15,708 bases of DNA from Clostridia bacterium (lineage in GTDB: Bacteria > Bacillota > Clostridia > HGM11514). The stretch's first letter is position 1. Every line of letters starts with the position of its first letter. Positions 1 to 7,048 of the stretch are shown here, piece by piece. The notes under the pieces are model-generated. The model was given only the letters and a program-made list of their open reading frames with translations. It had not been told where the DNA came from and ran no database searches. The DNA lies in assembly GCA_900757255.1 (NCBI GenBank), contig CAAENE010000221.1:1-15708 (forward strand). Reading direction: 5' to 3'. Made by a program: the position numbers and the translations under genes.

Positions 1-750
1 TGCGGTATCTTTGGTACCCTGTGCGTCGGCTTGTTTGCAAAAGAGGGAGTAACAAGTCTATCCGAAGTAAACGGTCTGTTTTACGGCGGGGGATTTGGAC
101 TGCTGGGTGTTGAACTGCTCGGCGTTATCGCGGTAGGTGCGTTTGTTTTTGCCTCCACTGCCCTTGTTTGGTATGCCTTAAAGAAAACTATCGGAATCCG
201 CGTTTCCAGGGAGGAAGAAATCAACGGTCTTGACATTGGAGAACACGGCAACGTTGCTTATCCGGATTTTGCGTCTGTCACCGCTGATTCAGGCCTGGTT
301 ATTGAAGCCAGTACCGCAGCTGCAGTTCCGGAGTATCCGCATGCTGCCGCGCCAGATGAAGCAGTGCCGGTTGTTCATAAAGAGCGCGCAGGCGCAAAAT
401 TGACAAAGGTGACTATTGTTACCAACCAATCCAGGTTTTCTGAACTGCAGGACGCACTTGAAAAGCTTGGCGTAACGGGAATCACCGTCACAAATGTGTT
501 CGGCCATGGCATGCAGAAAGGACATCAGGCATATTTCCGCGGCGCTCCTGTGGAGACCCGGTTGCTGCCTAAGGTAAAGATTGATGTTGTTGTCTGCAAG
601 GTACCTGTTCAGACTCTGGTTGATACCGTTCAAAAAGTGCTGTATACCGGCAATGTGGGCGATGGGAAAATCTTTATCTATGATGTTGAGGATGTTATCA
701 AGATTCGTACCAACGAACATGGCTATGACGCTTTGCAGGACGTAGAATAA
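1..750 (+). CDS. amtB: Ammonium transporter with fused C-terminal P-II domain (5' end outside window)
   Basis: The frame is open from the first base, so the gene begins upstream; the internal TTG at 31 is not a credible start. Visible residues 1-60 are the last membrane part of an Amt/MEP/Rh channel (GIFGTLCVGLFA, then a hydrophobic helix at about 35-60), followed by the cytosolic tail SREEEINGLDIGEHG. An Ala/Pro-rich linker (about 90-130) leads to a complete P-II domain (about 132-245) with the T-loop (GHGMQKGH...RG...LLPKVK), the GDGKIF motif (K223) and IRTNEHG. Amt conducts ammonium; P-II proteins sense ATP/ADP and 2-oxoglutarate and gate Amt, so here the gate is built in. The classical uridylylated T-loop tyrosine is Phe (F179), and the first Arg of the R-I-R nucleotide motif is Lys (K234). 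A terminator follows at once. Confidence 0.95.
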   Translation, partial: CGIFGTLCVGLFAKEGVTSLSEVNGLFYGGGFGLLGVELLGVIAVGAFVFASTALVWYALKKTIGIRVSREEEINGLDIGEHGNVAYPDFASVTADSGLVIEASTAAAVPEYPHAAAPDEAVPVVHKERAGAKLTKVTIVTNQSRFSELQDALEKLGVTGITVTNVFGHGMQKGHQAYFRGAPVETRLLPKVKIDVVVCKVPVQTLVDTVQKVLYTGNVGDGKIFIYDVEDVIKIRTNEHGYDALQDVE

Positions 751-766
751 TAGAATAACAAATACG

Positions 767-790
767 AAAGGCTCTCAATAGAGGGCCTTT
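767..790. terminator. Bidirectional intrinsic terminator between convergent genes
   Basis: A 10-bp stem (767-776 with 781-790, one G-U pair) and an AATA loop are followed by a T-rich run on the + strand (CTCTTATTGTCTT). The other side is T-rich when read on the - strand. It lies between the stops of the Amt-P-II gene (+) and the LysM-CAP gene (-) and can serve both. Confidence 0.85.
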
Positions 791-801
791 CTCTTATTGT
801 C

Positions 802-1413
802 TTATTTCTTGATAAACATCTGCGTCCAGTACAAATTGCCGCGGCTGTCTTTGGCCACGCCCACGCCGATTTGGTTATAGCTTTTGTTTAGAATATTCGC
901 CCGATGTCCGCTGGAATTCATCCAGGCGTTCATGACGCTTTGAGGACTGTTCTGCCCTTTGGCGATGTTTTCGCCGGCTGCTGTATAGGAAATACCAAAG
1001 CTTTTCATCATATCAAAGGGTGAGCCATAGGTGGGGGAGGTGTGCGAAAAATAATTTTTGTCTATCATGTCCTGGGATTTATAACGCGCCACTCTCGATA
1101 ATTCCCAGTTGTGCGTCAGGGCGGGAAGCCCGTTTTTGCTCCGCTGCGCATTGACTAAATCCACAACCTGCTGTTCCAGCTGCTTGACGCTGTCGATATT
1201 TGGAATCGTGATTTTTTGTCCCGGATAAATCAATGCCGGATTACTGATTTGCGGGTTTGCTTCTATCAGTTCACTCAGCCCAATTTCATAGCGGATCGCG
1301 ATTTTCCACATGGAATCGCCGGACACGACGGTGTGTGTTCCTGACTGTGCTAAAACTGTCGTCACACTCATTAATAAAATAATTGTTATGATTGCTGTTA
1401 TTTTCCGTTTCAT
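802..1413 (-). CDS. Secreted LysM-CAP domain protein (YkwD/SCP-like)
   Basis: 203 residues from the ATG at 1413, chosen because GGAG lies 5 nt upstream and the protein then opens with a signal peptide (MKRK, hydrophobic to about residue 22, Ala-Gln). A frame extension to 1473 has no such support. Residues 26-70 are one LysM domain (HTVVSGDSMWKIA...NPALIYPGQKITIP), which binds peptidoglycan. Residues 80-203 are a CAP domain with the expected conserved acids and histidines (E104, H124 in FSH, E148 in AGENI, H170 in GHRANIL). Bacterial LysM-CAP proteins of this type are found in cell walls and spore coats of Firmicutes; their enzymatic activity, if any, is unknown. It stands alone, convergent with the Amt gene, and I found no clear promoter. 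Confidence 0.93.
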   Translation of the reverse strand: MKRKITAIITIILLMSVTTVLAQSGTHTVVSGDSMWKIAIRYEIGLSELIEANPQISNPALIYPGQKITIPNIDSVKQLEQQVVDLVNAQRSKNGLPALTHNWELSRVARYKSQDMIDKNYFSHTSPTYGSPFDMMKSFGISYTAAGENIAKGQNSPQSVMNAWMNSSGHRANILNKSYNQIGVGVAKDSRGNLYWTQMFIKK

Positions 1414-1626
1414 AAAATCTCCATTCTGCCGCTCTGTGACGGCATAAATCTTCTCATAAAAAGGACATAGCAACGATAAGAAATTTTTCGCGTTTTGCTA
1501 TTTCACCGGAGGATTAACGTAATTTTTACCCTCTATGTTTAGAATGTGAAGGTTTGAAGGAATTATGAGAGGTAAATTTTTTTGTGCGGTTGAATTTCTT
1601 ACAATTTTTTTAAAATTTTATCGATT

Positions 1627-1658
1627 TTGAAGACTTTTCTATGATTTTATCGTATAAT
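1627..1658 (+). promoter_or_regulatory. Possible sigma-A promoter for the NlpC/P60-like gene
   Basis: A consensus -10 TATAAT is at 1653-1658, 32 bp before the start codon. The best -35 candidate, TTGAAG at 1627-1632, is 20 bp away, which is too long, so the -35 is doubtful. The surrounding 1560-1680 stretch is very AT-rich. Confidence 0.4.
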
Positions 1659-1690
1659 TAATAAGAAATCATTAAGACAAGGGTGCTGTT

Positions 1691-2326
1691 ATGAACTGCG
1701 ATTTTATTACAAATCCGGTGAAATATTTGGAACCGGAACGACAGGAAAAACAAAAAATATATATTATGCTTTCTATGACTGGGACAAGGTTTGCCCGGAT
1801 GCTCAAATGCTTTACAAGGAGCCCATACACCCATGTTTCTATTTCTCTTGACCGTGACCTGCGCGAAATGTACAGCTTCGGCAGGCGGAAAATGCATCTG
1901 CCCATGTTTGCCGGCTTTGTTCAGGAAATCCCCGACCGGGGTGTGTTCCAAAAATATGACGTCAGCTGTGCGATTTATGAATTAGAGGTCAGCTGTGAAC
2001 AGTATTTAAAAATTGAGCATATGATTAACCGCTTTTGGGAAGGATATGACCGCTATAAATATAATTTTGCCGGACTGCCCTTTATGCTCTTTCGTATCCC
2101 GCTGTGCCGCAAGCATCGGTTTGTCTGTTCCCAGTTTGTAGCTTATCTGCTCTCGCGGAGCGAAATTGCCGAGTTTGAACAGGGATATACTCTGGTGCAG
2201 CCGGAGGATTTTTTACAGCTTGATATGAAAAAAATATTCCAGGGCAGCTTACGGGATTACTGCGAAATGGAAAAACAGGAGGAAGCGGTTACGCTGCCGG
2301 TGCAGCAAATGATGAGGACATGCTGA
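1691..2326 (+). CDS. Permuted NlpC/P60 (YiiX/YaeF-type) papain-like hydrolase
   Basis: 211 residues; AAGGG is 7 nt upstream of the ATG. The layout matches the circularly permuted papain-like amidases: a His early (H48 in SPYTHVSISLD) and the catalytic Cys late (C146 in RFVCSQFVAYLL), the reverse of the normal NlpC/P60 order. There is no signal peptide or membrane segment, so it is probably cytosolic. Members of this fold cleave amide or thioester bonds; the substrate cannot be read from sequence. The last 25 residues are charged and unlike the core. Its stop overlaps the start of a small Cys-rich gene by 7 nt, which suggests translational coupling. The His/Cys pair and surrounding motifs make the fold likely, while the reaction remains unknown. 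Confidence 0.75.
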   Translation: MNCDFITNPVKYLEPERQEKQKIYIMLSMTGTRFARMLKCFTRSPYTHVSISLDRDLREMYSFGRRKMHLPMFAGFVQEIPDRGVFQKYDVSCAIYELEVSCEQYLKIEHMINRFWEGYDRYKYNFAGLPFMLFRIPLCRKHRFVCSQFVAYLLSRSEIAEFEQGYTLVQPEDFLQLDMKKIFQGSLRDYCEMEKQEEAVTLPVQQMMRTC

Positions 2327-2472
2327 AAAACGGTAAAGAAAAGTGTACCTGTAAATGGACAAAGTGCAAACGATATGGTAAATGCGAAGAATGCATCCGG
2401 CATCACCGGAAATCGGAAAAATATCCGGTGCCCTTTTGCATGAGAAAAAGAAAATCAAAAGGAAAGCCTTAA
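2320..2472 (+). CDS. Small Cys-rich protein (50 aa), putative metal-binding
   Basis: The ATG at 2320 overlaps the stop of the preceding gene (ATGCTGA), with GAGG just upstream. The 50-residue product has seven regularly placed metal-ligand-type residues in a core from C9 to H29: CxC (C9, C11), C16, CxxC (C22, C25), then H28 and H29. A further Cys is at C40 and the C-terminus is strongly basic (KRKSKGKP). The spacing C-x-C-x4-C-x5-C-x2-C-x2-HH is consistent with a small zinc- or iron-binding module. I recall short hypothetical proteins with a similar CxCK...GxCxxC...H pattern in Clostridia but cannot name the family. A terminator hairpin starts one base after its stop, as expected for the last gene of a two-gene operon. 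Confidence 0.6.
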   Translation: MLKNGKEKCTCKWTKCKRYGKCEECIRHHRKSEKYPVPFCMRKRKSKGKP

Positions 2473-2504
2473 ACCGCTGGTATGCACCGGCGGTCTTATT
2501 GTTT
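2473..2504 (+). terminator. Intrinsic terminator after the Cys-rich small gene
   Basis: An 8-bp stem ACCGCTGG/CCGGCGGT (one G-U pair) with a TATGCA loop is followed by CTTATTGTTT. It begins directly after the TAA at 2470-2472. Confidence 0.7.
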
Positions 2505-2551
2505 AGACGCCAACAAAGCGGACTGTTTTAGACCATTTTGAAAGGAAGCTT

Positions 2552-2614
2552 ATGATTCGGTTCCCTGGAAAAATCAATCAAGGTTTATTGGAATGGCTTT
2601 TTAAAGCAGGTTGA
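2552..2614 (+). CDS. Candidate 20-residue micro-ORF
   Basis: ATG at 2552, TGA at 2612-2614, with GAAAGGA about 5 nt upstream. The product would be 20 residues beginning MIRFPGKINQ, with an amphipathic Leu/Trp/Phe-rich second half. It ends exactly where the next terminator hairpin begins. The ribosome site and tight packing favour a real peptide; the short length and the lack of a clear promoter argue against. It could equally be the remnant of a decayed gene. Confidence 0.2.
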   Translation: MIRFPGKINQGLLEWLFKAG

Positions 2615-2655
2615 AAAAAAGCACAAAATGATATTTCATCATTTTGTGCTTTTTT
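2615..2655. terminator. Strong bidirectional terminator
   Basis: A perfect 18-bp inverted repeat (2615-2632 with 2638-2655, loop ATTTC) is flanked by A6 and T6, so it works on both strands. It closes the - strand dehydrogenase gene ending at 2667 and any + strand transcript from the left. Confidence 0.9.
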
Positions 2656-2666
2656 GATGTAGATTT

Positions 2667-3719
2667 TTATTGTGTTAATAAGATGGACCGCTTTTGCTGA
2701 CTGCTTTGATAGGCGGCTTCGATGATTCTTTGAGATTGTATGCCGTCCCTTGCACTTACCGGCGGTTCCGTTCCGTTTATGACGGCGTTCCCAAATGCTT
2801 CAATTTCCTGTTGGTATAAATCCCCTGTCTGTGCGGTAACGTTGAGCGGTTTTAATTCGCCGCGGTCCTGCGCTGCGTCATAGCCCAGAGTATCGTCGGC
2901 GCACAGTACCTCCATGCGGCCGCTGTCTGTCTGGGAGATCGTGCCTTCCGCCATGATACTGCCCTTTGTGCCATAGAGCTCAAATCGGCAGCGGGCTGCC
3001 GCGTCCGGGATGTTGAAGTTGGATTCGACACAACAGATAGCGCCGTTTTCCATACGGAACAGGACGGTTCCCGCGTCCTCTACGCCGTATCGGAACACCT
3101 GATTGCCCGCTATTCCGGTCACCTCGACGGCGTTCAGGCCGGTCACGCAGCGCATCAAATCCACGCAGTGTATGCCCATATCCATCATGGCGCCGCCGCC
3201 TGACAGGTTTTTGTCCTGCCGCCAGCAGTGTTCCATTTCCGGGTACCAGCAGGTGAACTGTGCATGAGCTGATACGATTTCGCCGAGTTTTCCTTCTGTG
3301 ATCAATTCTTTCATTTTTTGATGGCAGCCGTGGAAGCGCATCATAAATCCGACTCCCAGCTTTACGCCCTCCGATTCACAGACGGCGGCCATTTCCTCAG
3401 CCTCTTCGGTTGTCAAACCGACCGGCTTTTCCAGTAAGATATGCTTTTTTGCTTTGGCTGCTGCTATCACCTGGTCCTTATGACAAAAGACCGGGGTCGC
3501 AATATAGACCGCTTCTACCTGGTTCAGCGCCAGCAGGTCATCCGCATTTTGAAATACATAGCCTACGCCGTATTTTTGACCAACGCGCGCCGCGGCCTCC
3601 GGATTGGTATCCATGACGGCTATCAGCTCCGCGTTGTCCGCTTTCATCATTCCGGGTATCGTGCGTCTGTCGGCAATCCCGCCGCAGCCAATTACTCCCC
3701 ATTTTATATTCATATCCAT
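2667..3719 (-). CDS. Gfo/Idh/MocA family NAD(P)-dependent dehydrogenase
   Basis: 350 residues from the ATG at 3719, chosen because AGAAAGG lies 8 nt upstream; in-frame ATGs at 3725 and 3713 are alternatives, and the TTG at 3743 is unlikely. The N-terminal Rossmann fold opens with GVIGCGGIA (residues 8-16); LLEKPVG carries the family's catalytic Lys (K98), and DMGIHCVD (D180, H184, D187) supplies the other active-site residues. The C-terminal half is the usual alpha/beta substrate domain. Relatives oxidise or reduce hydroxyls of sugars, sugar acids and inositols; the substrate cannot be told here. It follows alanine dehydrogenase by 168 bp and a DegT aminotransferase further up on the same strand, so it probably acts on the same compound. 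A strong terminator follows. Confidence 0.93.
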   Translation of the reverse strand: MDMNIKWGVIGCGGIADRRTIPGMMKADNAELIAVMDTNPEAAARVGQKYGVGYVFQNADDLLALNQVEAVYIATPVFCHKDQVIAAAKAKKHILLEKPVGLTTEEAEEMAAVCESEGVKLGVGFMMRFHGCHQKMKELITEGKLGEIVSAHAQFTCWYPEMEHCWRQDKNLSGGGAMMDMGIHCVDLMRCVTGLNAVEVTGIAGNQVFRYGVEDAGTVLFRMENGAICCVESNFNIPDAAARCRFELYGTKGSIMAEGTISQTDSGRMEVLCADDTLGYDAAQDRGELKPLNVTAQTGDLYQQEIEAFGNAVINGTEPPVSARDGIQSQRIIEAAYQSSQQKRSILLTQ

Positions 3720-3887
3720 TCCCATAGCCTTTCTGCCCGCCAATCGGAATCAAAACATACTCTTTTTCTGATTGCGGGCTGTATTGTGCAAAATCCCTTT
3801 CGGGAGCCATGATGCGCACCGCCCTTTCCAAAAAAGCGGAAAGAGGCGCAGCGTTTTTAAATCAGAGGCTATTGGATCAGGAGCTTT

Positions 3888-5000
3888 TTACAGGAGCTCC
3901 TCCCATTTTCGGCAGGGATATCCATATACCTCCGCTACTTCTTTACAGGTCAGCTCGCCCTGATATACGTTCAGTCCCTGTGCGAGACCTGGATCGGCTC
4001 TGAACGCAGCTTCAGCTCCAAGGCCGGCTATTGTCAGCCCCCGGCTGACAATAGCGTTGTTCAGGGCGATGGTTGATGTCCTCGCAACTGCGCCCGGCAT
4101 ATTGCCTACGCAGTAATGTACCACTCCATCCTCGATGTAGACCGGGTCGTCATGGTAGGTCACCCGGCTGGTTTCACAGCATCCGCCTTGGTCGATTGCG
4201 ACATCGACGATGACCGAACCGGGTTTCATCAGCTTGAGATGTTCCTTTTTGATTAATTTCGGCGCTGCCGCTCCCGGCAGCAGTACCGATCCGATAACTA
4301 AATCTGCCTCGCGGAGACAGCTTTCAATATTGTGAGGGGAGGAATACAGGGTGCGGACGCTTCCGCGGTAAACATCTTCCAGATATTCCAGGCGGTTCAG
4401 ATTGACGTCCAATATGGTTACGTCGGCACCCATGCCGGCCGCTATTTTCAGCGCACTGGCACCTACCGTGCCTGCGCCTACGATCATCACCTTGCCCGGC
4501 GCCACGCCCGGTACGCCGGACAGCAGTACGCCGCTTCCGCCATAGTGCTTTTCTAAATATTTTGCGCCTTCCTGTACGCTCATCCGTCCGGCTATCTGGC
4601 TCATGGGCTTGAGGCAGGGAAGCCCGCCCTTTTCGTCCCGTATGGTTTCAAACGCTATGCCGATGCATTTGCTTTTTAACAGCGCGTCGGTCTGCGGTTT
4701 GTCCGCCGCTAAATGCAGGTATGTATAAATAATCTGGTTTTCCCGTATCAGGCTGTATTCCGGTTCCAGCGGTTCTTTTACCTTGACGATCATGTCACAG
4801 GTACCAAACACTTCTTCTGCGGTGTCCAGCAGGAGGCAGCCGGCCTGTTCATACATTTCGTCGCTAAAGCCGCTGCCGGTTCCGGCGCCCTTTTGCACAG
4901 ATACGCTGTGCCCATGCTCAATAAACTGTTTTGCTGAATCGGGCGTCAGCCCCACCCTGTTTTCATATTGTTTGATTTCTGTTACGGTTCCTACTTTCAT
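3888..5000 (-). CDS. ald: Alanine dehydrogenase
   Basis: 370 residues, the normal family length, with GAGGGG 5 nt before the ATG. Catalyses reversible oxidative deamination of L-alanine to pyruvate and ammonium with NAD. All key residues are at their classical positions: R15, K75 and H96 (pyruvate/catalysis), the NAD loop GAGTVG (175-180) with D198 at the end of strand two, and D270. The C-terminal RTSTIAL helix and the DPGLAQGLN segment are also typical. It lies 63 bp downstream of a DegT-type aminotransferase on the same strand, and a dehydrogenase follows, which suggests that it recycles alanine or pyruvate for the aminotransferase rather than serving only general catabolism. The distal coding part holds a perfect 13-bp inverted repeat. 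Confidence 0.97.
   Translation of the reverse strand: MKVGTVTEIKQYENRVGLTPDSAKQFIEHGHSVSVQKGAGTGSGFSDEMYEQAGCLLLDTAEEVFGTCDMIVKVKEPLEPEYSLIRENQIIYTYLHLAADKPQTDALLKSKCIGIAFETIRDEKGGLPCLKPMSQIAGRMSVQEGAKYLEKHYGGSGVLLSGVPGVAPGKVMIVGAGTVGASALKIAAGMGADVTILDVNLNRLEYLEDVYRGSVRTLYSSPHNIESCLREADLVIGSVLLPGAAAPKLIKKEHLKLMKPGSVIVDVAIDQGGCCETSRVTYHDDPVYIEDGVVHYCVGNMPGAVARTSTIALNNAIVSRGLTIAGLGAEAAFRADPGLAQGLNVYQGELTCKEVAEVYGYPCRKWEELL
4027..4055. repeat. Perfect 13-bp inverted repeat inside ald
   Basis: GCTATTGTCAGCC, a CCC loop, then GGCTGACAATAGC. It is fully paired within codons for about residues 316-325 of alanine dehydrogenase. In the mRNA it would form a G+C-containing 13-bp hairpin with a 3-nt loop, unusual in coding sequence. 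No T run follows, so it is not a terminator. Confidence 0.85.
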
Positions 5001-5063
5001 TGTTTCCCCTCGCTTTTCATCAGTTTCGTTGCAGCGCCGTTTATCGCGCTTTTGCTATCTATT

Positions 5064-6371
5064 TTACACCCCGCGCTGCATTTCGTCAACTGATTGTAAG
5101 ATTGCGTCCGCCATATAGCTCAGCTGTTCTGCGCTCAGGCCGTATAGGGGAAGGTGGGTGAACCGTCTGTAAAATACTTCTTCACAGACCGGACAGGTTT
5201 TGGCTATCTCGTCCGGATCGTATCCCATGCCGCTGACTACTTCGAACCGGTACAGCGGCCCGAAATGGGGGATATTGGTTACGCCTTTTTCCTCCAGTTT
5301 TTTCTTGAGCAGCTGTACGTCGCCGCCCGCTTTGTCCGGATCGATCTGCAATAGATACAAATGGAAGGTTGGCTGATAGTCTGCATTGCCCAAATCCTGC
5401 GGTATGATGGCCGGATTGCCCGCAAGGCGGCGGTTTAGGTATTCGGCTGCTTTGCGGCGCTGTTCAATGATTTCGTCATTGCGGGCTATTTGCAGTTCCA
5501 GCCCAAGTCCCTGGATTTCGGTGGGGGAGTAGTTCAGCGCGACAAAGGGCTTTTCCTTGCCCGGAATAGGGGTAATGTTATATAACCAGTTTTTGATTGG
5601 TGCACTGAAATCCAGACCTAAAAAGCGCGCCCGCTTCATGTCGTCCTCAAAGCCTTCTATATTGGTCGTTACGATACCGCCTTCTCCAAAGGAGGTAATG
5701 TTTTTCACTTCATGGAAGCTGAAGGCTGCAAAATCCCCGATGGTACCGACGCGTTTTCCTTTGTATATGGCGCCGAATGCGTGCGCTGCATCCTCTAATA
5801 CCAAAATGTCATGCTCTTTCGCCAGCTTCATGATGGGGTCCATGTCCACCGGATAGCCACCGATATGTACCGGTACAATCATTTTGGTTTTGGATGTTAT
5901 TTTTCTGGCTACGTCTGCTGGATCCATATTGATGGTTTTCGGGTCGACGTCGGCAAATATCAGCTTTGCGCCCACTGCAAGAGGATAGGCCATGGTCGCC
6001 ACAAAGGTGATGGCCGGCACGATGACCTCGTCTCCTGCCTGTAGTCCCGCGTATTTATATGCAATTTCAAAGCCTGACGTCGCGTTGGTCACAAAGGTAC
6101 TGCTATTCGTGCCGAGATATTGGTTTGAAGCCCGTTCCGCCGCTTCCACGCATCTGCCTGTCGTCAGCTTTCCCGGCGGCGCGGATACCTGATCCAGCTT
6201 TTTCACCTGTTCCCACACCGCATTGATTGCCTGGTCGTATTCCGGCCCTTCGCCCTGCATTAAAAACCGGATCACTTCCATCAAGTCGGCTGCATTGTAA
6301 TTTTCCCCGACCGCTGCCCAGGGTACCTTGGTTTCTCCTGTGTTGTACCTGAAATCTGTCGATTTGCCCAT
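5064..6371 (-). CDS. DegT/DnrJ/EryC1/StrS-family PLP aminotransferase
   Basis: 435 residues; AAGGAGG is 8 nt upstream of the ATG. This is a fold-type I PLP enzyme of the sugar/cyclitol aminotransferase family. Visible are the cofactor Asp in LEDAAHAFGA (D194), the Schiff-base Lys in SFHEVKNITSFGEGG (K223), and the large-domain start TNATSGFEIAYKYAGLQAGDEVIVPAITFVAT (in two halves, about 95-126). Relatives transfer an amino group, usually from Glu, Gln or Ala, onto keto sugars or scyllo-inosose, or run in reverse. At 435 residues it is longer than the roughly 370-400 typical of the family; the extra length is an N-terminal segment of about 75 residues before the first conserved motif. It is the second gene after the promoter at 7049-7077, 13 bp after the ConA-like gene and upstream of ald. 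Confidence 0.95.
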   Translation of the reverse strand: MGKSTDFRYNTGETKVPWAAVGENYNAADLMEVIRFLMQGEGPEYDQAINAVWEQVKKLDQVSAPPGKLTTGRCVEAAERASNQYLGTNSSTFVTNATSGFEIAYKYAGLQAGDEVIVPAITFVATMAYPLAVGAKLIFADVDPKTINMDPADVARKITSKTKMIVPVHIGGYPVDMDPIMKLAKEHDILVLEDAAHAFGAIYKGKRVGTIGDFAAFSFHEVKNITSFGEGGIVTTNIEGFEDDMKRARFLGLDFSAPIKNWLYNITPIPGKEKPFVALNYSPTEIQGLGLELQIARNDEIIEQRRKAAEYLNRRLAGNPAIIPQDLGNADYQPTFHLYLLQIDPDKAGGDVQLLKKKLEEKGVTNIPHFGPLYRFEVVSGMGYDPDEIAKTCPVCEEVFYRRFTHLPLYGLSAEQLSYMADAILQSVDEMQRGV

Positions 6372-6384
6372 TTTCCTTACCTCC

Positions 6385-7005
6385 TTAAAATTCTGGCTGA
6401 TAATTTTGGTTTCGCTTTTCAGCGTAAATCTGCCTTACTTCAACATCCTTGATTCTTAATTTTGTGCAGTAGGGCGAAAAACCCACATGCCCGCCGCTGA
6501 CCGGATTGGGATCAATCAGTTCGCAGATCAGGGTATCGTCCGCCACCAAAAAATTGTGCCCGCCGACTGCGCCGGCGCACAGACGGACTTTTTGCCCGGG
6601 GGTATAGCGGTACAGCGTGGTCGTTGCGTTCAGGCCGTTTTCCGGAAACCGTTCGATCCCGCTTTTATGGTCGTACCAGCCGTTCAAGCCCGACACATAC
6701 CCGCTTTTGAGATAATTTGCCTCCTCGTCCCAGACGGCGCGGTATACCGCGTTTACGTCCCGCGTTGCCGGCAGGATGCTCGCTGCGGTAAACACCAGCA
6801 TCACATCGTCCGCAAAGCTGTCCCGGCTCAGCAGTATCCCGCCCCGGTTGCCTCTTTCCGCACCCACCAGCCAGCCATCCTCGCTCGTCCAAATGCCGCC
6901 CTTATCCTCCCAGTCCTCTAAAAAATCTTCCCCCGTCCGAAACCTTTTGAGCACCTTTGACTGATCCGCAAGTATCTTTTTACCCAATAACAAGATATCC
7001 TTCAT
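6385..7005 (-). CDS. Concanavalin A-like (LamG/DUF1961-like) domain protein
   Basis: 206 residues from the ATG at 7005, preferred over the GTG at 7014 because AAGGTG lies about 8 nt upstream of it. After a short charged helix (1-30) the protein looks like a single beta-sandwich: GGIWTSEDGWLVG, then ILLSRDSFADDVMLVFTAA, YVSGLNGWYDHKSGIERF, QKVRLCAGAVGGHNFLVADDTLI and GGHVGFSPYCTKLRIKDVEV, which resembles the order of strands in glycan-binding or glycan-processing jelly rolls such as B. subtilis YesU. There is no signal peptide. No catalytic residues can be assigned. It is the first gene of the aminotransferase operon, so it may bind or process the sugar substrate. The fold is an inference from pattern; the function is unknown. 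Confidence 0.65.
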   Translation of the reverse strand: MKDILLLGKKILADQSKVLKRFRTGEDFLEDWEDKGGIWTSEDGWLVGAERGNRGGILLSRDSFADDVMLVFTAASILPATRDVNAVYRAVWDEEANYLKSGYVSGLNGWYDHKSGIERFPENGLNATTTLYRYTPGQKVRLCAGAVGGHNFLVADDTLICELIDPNPVSGGHVGFSPYCTKLRIKDVEVRQIYAEKRNQNYQPEF

Positions 7006-7027
7006 GCTCACCACACCTTATTGATTA

Positions 7028-7042
7028 GTATATTTTCTATAC
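7028..7042. promoter_or_regulatory. Candidate operator at the transcription start of the aminotransferase operon
   Basis: The inverted repeat GTATA-N5-TATAC extends to 8-bp arms (7025-7032 and 7038-7045) with one mismatch. It sits just downstream of the -10 box, over the predicted start point, a classic repressor position. The TTTGTATA half-site is like those of GntR/LacI-type sugar regulators, but no such regulator is in the window. Confidence 0.45.
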
Positions 7043-7048
7043 AAATTA

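Noticed and set aside
3538..3831. A 97-codon open frame on the - strand overlapping the start of the Gfo/Idh/MocA gene, with a plausible beginning (MAPERDFAQYSPQ).
   Set aside because: Most of it is the alternate frame of the dehydrogenase, rich in Arg and low in hydrophobic structure; the ribosome site is poorly spaced. It also does not look like a frameshifted N-terminus, since the dehydrogenase is complete without it.
3720..3887. A terminator or promoter in the gap between ald and the Gfo/Idh/MocA gene.
   Set aside because: Only short imperfect hairpins (such as TCCC-GAAA-GGGA on the - strand) and no convincing -35/-10 pair were found, so neither a separate promoter nor a terminator is called.
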